Below, in pieces: positions 57,241 through 64,000 of a stretch of DNA of 64,000 nt; the stretch's first letter is position 1; the number at the start of each line of letters is the position of its first letter. The stretch spans positions 1,162,386 to 1,226,385 of the forward strand of contig CM035359.1 in assembly GCA_020137815.1 (NCBI GenBank), written 5' to 3'. Source of the DNA: Hormiphora californensis. Taxonomy: Eukaryota > Ctenophora > Tentaculata > Cydippida > Pleurobrachiidae. The position numbers were made by a program, and so were the translations under genes. A model generated the notes under the pieces. The model made no database searches and had not been told where the DNA came from. It was given only the letters and a program-made list of their open reading frames with translations.

Positions 57241-59103
57241 CTAACCGCTCGCACCATCCCTAATCGATTCTCCACAGTTTTCATTATTGCTGCTCCTGTT
57301 TCGACCGCGACTGAACGAACTGACATGCCGTAATTCAGCGTTAACAGACTTCTCCTTCTCTATCTGTTCTTTAGCAGCGGTTTTGAACAGATTCGATTCA
57401 AGTTGCAACTTTCGGAACCTGGAAGCAGGAGGAAAAGTAGATACACTGGTCACTGAATAAAATGAGGTAGGATTTAGTTATATGAGTTGTGTTATAAAAT
57501 CCCGTAACTTGTCAAGTTGTCTTAAGAGGGAGGAACCCACCGGGCGCAAGGAAAAAGGGTCGAGCAAGACGGTATCCTGGATAAAACCAGGAACCGACCG
57601 AAACAAGTAAACAACCAATCAGAAGTCGTTATTTAGGTCACGTGACTGGTTATCAGCCAATCAGGGACCAGTATTTCCTGATTTGGTCGGTTCCTGGATA
57701 AAACTTACTTCTCCCGTTCATCCAGTAACTCTTCTCTAAGTTCCCTGACTATTCGGTTACTGTTTACACTCTCTTTGAGGGCCGCTAATTCAGCTGAAAC
57801 TTTCTTTTCCCTCTCCCGGGCTTTGTCTCGCTCATCCCGTAATTTCTTTGCGTGCTCTTCCTTCTCCTGCAGAGACAGTTAGTCATTAATCAGAGAGGGA
57901 AAGATCTAGCGGGGGGGGGGGGGGGTGAAGGCATGGAAAAGGGAAGTTTTTTTAAAATAGTGAGATGAGGAAGTGGGAGAGAAAAGGGGGAAGGTTTACA
58001 AATAGATAAATAGAATGAAATACACAAAAAAAGAATTGGCTACATACCTGAACTAACTTTCCACGTCCAATAATTTGTTGTGTCAGGTCATCTAATTTTC
58101 TGTCCATTTCACCACTTTTCAATTTCTCCTCCTGCAACCTCTCTTCATAACCCCGGATTCGCTCCTCAAACTTAACCACAGCCGCACCGTGCACTGTTTG
58201 TTCCTCTCTCAGTTCACATGATAACGTTGATTCTCGAGTTATTAGATCTGATACTCGTGCATCCAGCCCCTTTATTTTTTCGTGCTATGGGAGACAAGAG
58301 TTTGTTAAAAAAAAGCCCCGAACCTAAACTTTCTCTACTTAGTAAAATTAACAATCTCTCCTATAACAGGGAGGTTACCATATAATTTGGTTTGCTGTTC
58401 CAGAGGAAATAATGAACAATAACCACGTACTCACAAGAGTAATTTCGTATGATAGCTGTTTTTCCTCTCTCAATCTCATCTCGTTTAACGTTTTGGATAG
58501 TTTTTCAAACCGACGTTGCTCCGCAGCAATCGCAGCACTCTCCCCAGCTTCATATTTCTTTAGTTTGTCTGACAGCACCCTGCACCTCTCTTTGTAATCG
58601 TCCTGGAAATGTTTAGTATGTCCTAATTAGGAAGTATTGGTGACCTTATAAGGGAAACTGTGTCTAATACGATATCAGCGAGTTTAAAAAGTTACATGTT
58701 ATGAACCACATAGGAAGCTAGTGAGATTTAATTTGCGTAGGTACCACACATACACTGGAACTTGCCATACTGCATCATGACTGTAACATCACGCACGCTT
58801 CGGCCTGGTTCAAGAAAACAAACAAAAACCTAAGTTTGTTTGTTGTTTAACTAACAAACAAACAAACAAACAAACAAACAAACAAACAAACAACTCCCTC
58901 ACCTTTAAAACTATCATCTCCTTGTGGTTCTCCGACAGTTGAACCCACCGAACCTCTAACGTAGCACACCTCTCAGAAGTTTTAGTGTACGCTCCCTTCA
59001 GCTTGCTCCTTTCCAACTCCTGTTGTTCTATCTCTGCTTCACTCCTCTCCCATCGTTTAGTCATTTCGTCTAGCCGCTGTTTCAGAACGTTTATCAGCTC
59101 CAC
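57241..59103 (-). CDS. Coiled-coil protein, 3' part of a gene of unknown identity
   Basis: Five phase-consistent exons: 59103-58903, 58602-58435, 58284-58048, 57866-57709, 57418-57241, stop TAG. They give about 314 residues, nearly all charged heptads (VELINVLKQRLDEMTKRWER, DDYKERCRVLSDKLKKYE, REKKVSAELAALKESV). The tail is short and Ser/Asn-rich (SRGRNRSSNNENC). No globular domain or membrane segment. The first listed exon begins with a GTG after a CTCTCAG acceptor, so the 5' end lies further upstream; a possible exon is at about 59919-59854 (LKAERDPASPHKKLADL). Cytoskeletal or centrosomal coiled-coil families would fit, but I cannot name one. Confidence 0.65.
57588..57696. mobile_element. 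109-bp hAT-type MITE, copy 6
   Basis: Target duplication gataaaac on both sides. It lies 12 bp beyond the donor of the exon ending 57709. Confidence 0.95.
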
Positions 59104-59160
59104 CTGAGAGAGTATGGTGATGAAGGCTTTACCGCTGCGAGAAACATGAGTTGGAAGGTG

Positions 59161-59732
59161 GGCGGACTCTAGTGCTAACGGACTCTTTATCTAAATCCAA
59201 GGCGGACTCTATATCTAAAAACGGACTCTTTATCTACAGTTAGATTTTGAAAAAAGTTTAGATAAAGAGTCCTCCCTGTGTAGACTTTTTAGATAAAGAG
59301 TCCGCCCTGTGTAGAATTTTTAGATATAGAGTCCTCTAGTACATTTTGGCGCCAAATCCTCCAACCCGGACTCTATGTCTAAAATCCTAACCCAACCCAA
59401 AACCTAACCCTAACACTAACCCTAACCCTAACCTCGAACCCAAATAACGGCCCTAACACTTCTAAATTAGTATAGGGGTAGAGCAAACTCTCGTTTCCGG
59501 CCTAACGGCCGAAATCTCGAGTTCGCGGCGAAAGGCGGACTCTATATCTAATTTAGATTTATGTAGATATAGAGTCCACTTTTTTTAGACTTTTTAGATA
59601 TAGAGTCCGCCCTTTGTAGACTTTTTAGACATAGAGTCCTCCTAGAGTTTAGACTTATTTGGACTCTTTATCTAAATCTAAATTTAGATATAGAGTCCTC
59701 TGTAGACTTAGAGTGTAGCACTAGAGTCCGCA
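59161..59732. repeat. Inverted-repeat element made of (T)TAGATATAGAGTCC motifs
   Basis: The ends GGCGGACTCTAGTGCTA and TAGCACTAGAGTCCGC are inverted. The interior has at least a dozen GGACTCTATATCTAAA / TTTAGATATAGAGTCC units in both orientations and a short CCCTAA run (59403-59436). No target duplication identified. Confidence 0.65.
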
Positions 59733-60447
59733 CACCGAGTTGGAAGAAGGGTCAGTGTCTTGGCTTGGGAGGGCGTGTGTGTGAGTGTGTACATCTGTGT
59801 GCGCGCGGAGAGAGTGTAGCGCCAAAATTGAGTGCTCCGCGCCGACCACCCTGTTCCAATGTCGCAAGTCGGCTAGTTTCTTGTGCGGGGACGCGGGGTC
59901 CCTTTCTGCTTTGAGCACCTACAAACATAACACCGTACTTCCCGTTCTAACATACTCTCTATCTCTCTTTCTTTCTCTCTCTTTCACAAACAGTGCGTGT
60001 CATGATATGTCATGCTTGATTGACGTGAAGTGTATCACAGTCGTGTGAAACTTCCCCCTGTATATTATGAGACTGTCAAGTCTATAATTCGAAATTGAAT
60101 GTGGGCAGTTAAGAGAAAGGGAACTTTGGTAATATGTTATCAACAGTTTTGATCTTCTATGTTGTGGTGAGAGAGGGTCGAACAAGGCAAGTTATCAGTT
60201 GGTACATCGTAATATTGCCGCATTTTTACGTTCTAGCCTTCTGATGGATTTATTGTACGATATTTAATATAGCAGAGAGCTCCCTATATATTGTATAACG
60301 AGGGATGACCGCTTGTGATGTCTAGAAGACAACGACATTAGATGATTCAAACCAACTTGGGTTAGAGAGATGGGTAAGAGAGATGCAAAATAATGGAGAG
60401 ATCTGTATGTAGGAGGGTGGAGTCAAGCCAACTTGGGTAAGAGGGAT

Positions 60448-60572
<125 letters not shown>

Positions 60573-60616
60573 CTTACTTTTTGATACTTTTGAGTTGTTC
60601 GTCATGATACGTCAGG

Positions 60617-62870
60617 TCATCCCAGGAACTCGGACCACCGTTTATTGAAACTGGCTCCAACACACCAGTCAGACAAAGAGTTTCTGTTTGGTGCTTGATA
60701 TCCAGGTGTAGGGGGACGGTCTGGGATATCACGGAGAAGGAGGTCCAGCTTATTTTTAAATAAATCGGGGTCCTCGATCTCCCTCAGATCATCCGGGAGA
60801 CAGTTCCACAGTCTAGGACCAATGGAACCGAAGGAAGAGCTATACAGTGTGCAAGTTCTTTTGCTCTTCACCCTTGACAGGTCAGGTATCTCTGCTTTGA
60901 CACCGTGGCGGGAGGTACGGTTGAAGCTAATATCGGTTTCATTCGGTATCAGCCCAAGATACTTCCAGGTCCTTACACACTTTAATGATATCATCATCGT
61001 GGAGTTCAATACCCTCGTCCAACCATGAAAGTTCAGGCTTATCGAAGGTTGGCTCCTCGGTCTCAGGGTGTTCGGGTCACTGAAAAACCCTACAGAATTC
61101 ACTTTGAAAAGCGTCTGCGATCTCTTTGGGATCAGTTGCCATCGAACCCATCCTCCTTAGTGATTAGAGGAATGGTCGACTTTCCCTTTGCAAAAGATTT
61201 TGCAAAAGAGTAGAAGTACCGCCGGGTTCCGACTTCATCTGTCAGTATTGCCCGTCGCTCAGCGGTCATCTTTCCTAGCTAGTACCAGGTCTTTGGATCT
61301 CTAGGCAGACCTGAGAGAGATGCTCCTCTACTTCTTCTGCTGCTGCTACTTGGTCCTTACTTTTCAGGGCCTCTATACGTGCTCGGAGTTTGGTCTTCGT
61401 TCTCCGTAGCTTTTTGTAACAGTTCGGTTTCCCTTTAGGAGCTTTAACTTCCGGGAAAACCTCCTGGCAAGCAGAAAGAACTTCATGGGTGAAAGCAGCT
61501 GGAAAGCTCTGGAAATCACTCTCGCTGTGTAGCTTTTCCCAGTTGGACTCAGCTAGTCTTTCTCGCAGAAGTTCGTAGTCCCCATTGTGCCAGTCTAGAG
61601 CTCTGAATCCTTCCAGTTTAGCTCGATGTCTCTGTTGTGGGCGGGTTGGGTGGAAAGTAAGACCCACTTGCACTAGTTCATGGTCCGACATCTCCGTGCT
61701 TACTACCTGAACTTTGCCCACCAGAGATACCTTGTTCACAAAGAACAAGTCCAGGATGTTTTGGCCTCTAGTTGGAGAGTCAACAACCTGTTGCAGAAAA
61801 TACTTCTCCGATAACTCAAGGAGATGTCGAGCTGACCGGGTGTTTTCTGCTGTCCTGCCTCCAATAGACAGGTGATCCCAATCAATTGTCGGAAAGTTGA
61901 AGTCTCCCATTAGGAAGAACTCCGTATCCGGATCCTTATCTAGGTTAGAACCCAAGAACTGGAGGACTCCGGAGAAACTGTCGTAGGGGGCATCAGGGGG
62001 TCGGTAGACTACAGCAATGCTCATGGAACAAGATGGGAGACGGCAGAAAACCGCCTCACATGTGCCATCGTCGTAGCTAGCTGACCATTTAATCGGAACA
62101 CCTTCATCTACATAAAGAAGAGCACCTCCTCCCTGTCTACCTACCCTATCAGCTCGAATACACTGGTAGCCCGGCAGCTGGATTTGTGCATCAAGGTGAA
62201 AGTCCCTCAACCACGACTCAGTGATACCTATAAAAAGGTCCACGAAGACTTGCCTATCCTCCCTAAGTGAGATAATCTCGTGGTTAGTAGAAATCTTTTC
62301 TTCCACTCGTATGCTGTGCGCCGCCGTATTGAAACCCCCAGCATTTAACCCAGGCAGGCTTACTCACTGAACTGAATCTGGCAATCTGGTGCTTTGTGTA
62401 GCCACATGTCGGCTTTAACGGAGGACCCTGTAGCCCTGCACCTGAAACCTGTTCAACTGACTTCTCCATGAGTCCATTCTCTCTCCACATCATGCCGTAG
62501 TTATAATCTCCGTTCCTCGAAACCGTAGAAAATCCTGGTATCCTGGCGAACTTTCCCGGTCTCCTCTAACGCTTTTTCCCTTCCTGCAGGTAGAGCTGGA
62601 GTGTGTGGTGGGGCAGGTTGGTTTTTTTGGTGCTGGGATCTTTTCTTCGAGTTAGCCAGCTTTTGTTGTGTCGAGCTTTGGACAGCTGCAAGCTCCTTCT
62701 CAACCTTGTTGTGTGAGCTCGACCCAAAAGATGTACAGCTTTTGCATTTAGAATTAAAACAGCATGCTTGCAGTTTGTACAAATTGTGCACTGATTTTGG
62801 TTGGAATAAGGGAACACTATTAGCGGTACGCCCTTTTGTGAAGTAACAATTTTCAGGCAAGGTTTGCAAC
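60617..62870 (-). pseudogene. LINE remnant: endonuclease kept, reverse-transcriptase core deleted
   Basis: 62870-62284: ORF1-like or 5' region with CCFNSKCKSC. 62306-61275: AP-endonuclease with ITESWLRDF, YRPPDAPYDSF, MGDFNFPTIDWDH, ILDLFF and MSDHELV. About 61270-60950: linker (SDPNTLRPRS). From about 60945 it jumps to the RT C-terminus (SSFGSIGPRLWNCLPDDLRE, stop at 60617). The palm domain with motifs A-C is missing, and the remaining part has frame changes. It is a different family from the LINE at 49205. Confidence 0.85.
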
Positions 62871-62879
62871 TGTTAGATA

Positions 62880-64000
62880 TCCGATCCTTACAAAGGTCCT
62901 AAAGTCTATACACCCATACTCGCTTTGTCCCCCCTCGTCCCGTGTTGGCATACCCACTCAAGAATGCTTTCCACCACCTGCGGCTCTTTGATCCTGATGT
63001 CCTCCTCCTCCAACTCTCGATCCTTTTCTTCCTTTTCCTCACCTTTTCCTCACCCAGAGATAGAGAGATAGAGATATAGAGATTAGATATAGAGATATAT
63101 AGTATATACAGATATAGATTGATATGCTATGAATATAATACTATATAGAACAATGATACGGTCCTCCCCTCTAACCTTATCTCCTCCTCCCATACCGTGC
63201 ATCATTTGCTGTTTCTCTGTGACCTTTATATCACATACAATCATCTCTCTAGCGCTATCGTACCATATCTCTCTACTTCGTCTCTCTCTCTATTCCTTCC
63301 TCTCTCGCTGCCATTCTCTTTTGCTCTCTGTCTCTTCTCTTTCTTTGCTCTGCGCGCTACTTCTTTATTTCGTTGGTTTTCCTGCTCCTTTCTCACCTCT
63401 TCTACATCTCTTTCTAGAAAGAGGTTTTCTTTGTTTCTGTTTTCTTCTTTGGCATGTTTGCGGGAATCAACTAAAGTTTGGAAATTCCAAATCCGGAGAG
63501 ATATCTCGGGTATGCTGGTGAAATAGCTGGCAACGCCTCCCCGTGGAGAGTGGAAAACTCTTACCCCCCTCCTCGGTATGGCACCAAAGGAATGACAATA
63601 TGGATGATACTAAATCCCAGCACAACTTTGCGATCTCACTAAACTGACCGTTTGGCCAAAACCCACCTTGGTCAGAAATCAATAATGTGGGAGTTTGATG
63701 GTACCAAGTTACGTCGAGTGTCCAAGAAGGAGAAGACGTATTGCGGTTTTGTCCACCGAAAATTCCCTTCGGCGATCTGGTCCAGTGTTCTGAAAGTGGG
63801 ACACGGGATCTATCTTGATATTTTTTGTGAATCTCCTATAAATCATTGGAAATGAGGGTTGTTTGTGTTCCCGGCAGCAAGAAGTAAAGCTGGCGAAAAG
63901 ATTGCGTTGGTTAATTCCATCTGCGTGTAAGTACGAAGTTCTTACTTTTCGCTGAAAATTATAGTGCCCAGTCGGTACTAAACGTGTGAAAAGCTACGAG
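62880..64000. other. No supported gene
   Basis: Contains AT/GA-rich simple sequence (63055-63120) and CT-rich sequence (63240-63430). A 67-codon plus frame (63652-63855) is open but matches nothing I recognise. The 5' exons of the coiled-coil gene could lie here, for example the acidic stretch near 63000-63055 on the minus strand. Confidence 0.4.

Noticed and set aside
59395-59440. Telomeric repeat
   Set aside because: Only a few CCCTAA units with interruptions, inside an inverted-repeat element; not a chromosome end.
63652-63855. 67-codon plus-strand frame
   Set aside because: Short, no recognised motif, no clear splice partners.

Overview
This is animal nuclear DNA. It holds intron-rich genes with GT-AG junctions and metazoan families: Dishevelled, a CLK/LAMMER kinase, SF3B2 and a MOV10L1-type piRNA helicase. 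It also has long (GA)n tracts and many non-autonomous DNA transposons and LINEs. The species cannot be fixed from the window. The Dishevelled and MOV10L1 copies are divergent, which fits an invertebrate, perhaps an early-branching one. Every recognised host gene lies on the minus strand. Several blocks (about 7430-8330, 18400-19690, 41836-42830, 46020-46110 and 44640-44800) look like uncorrected low-quality consensus.

Layout, left to right. 1-181: first exon of a probable BRCT/PTIP-like gene leaving the window. 406-3339: an intronless MOV10L1-like helicase. 4909-23932: Dishevelled, about 13 recognisable exons, its introns loaded with foldback elements, MITEs, a 4.4-kb palindrome and tandem arrays. 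23940-27220: no recognisable gene, several MITEs and a foldback. 27225-43161: a CLK/LAMMER kinase, 13 phase-consistent exons, about 507 aa. Its last intron is filled by a 3.7-kb TTAA-flanked element that itself contains a tandem array split by a 1.16-kb Transib-like element. Its second intron contains a separate two-exon gene (36220-38341). 43956-56844: SF3B2 with an unusual repetitive coiled-coil N-terminus and a 5.5-kb two-ORF LINE in an intron. 57241 to about 59920: a coiled-coil gene of unknown identity. 60617-62870: an RT-deleted LINE. 62880-64000: no supported gene.

The genes do not form a pathway. CLK kinases (which phosphorylate SR proteins) and SF3B2 (U2 snRNP) both act in splicing, but their adjacency need not mean anything.

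Two observations stand out. First, the element at 28920-30082 ends in perfect CACAGTG heptamers, has a 5-bp target duplication (ctgag) proven by the interrupted tandem-repeat unit, and shows a shared A-rich block 13 bp from one heptamer and 23 bp from the other. This resembles V(D)J recombination signals. Second, at least six introns in three genes carry tandem arrays whose units copy the adjoining splice junction itself (exon edge plus donor or acceptor). One array also carries 13 perfect TGACGTCA (CRE) sites.
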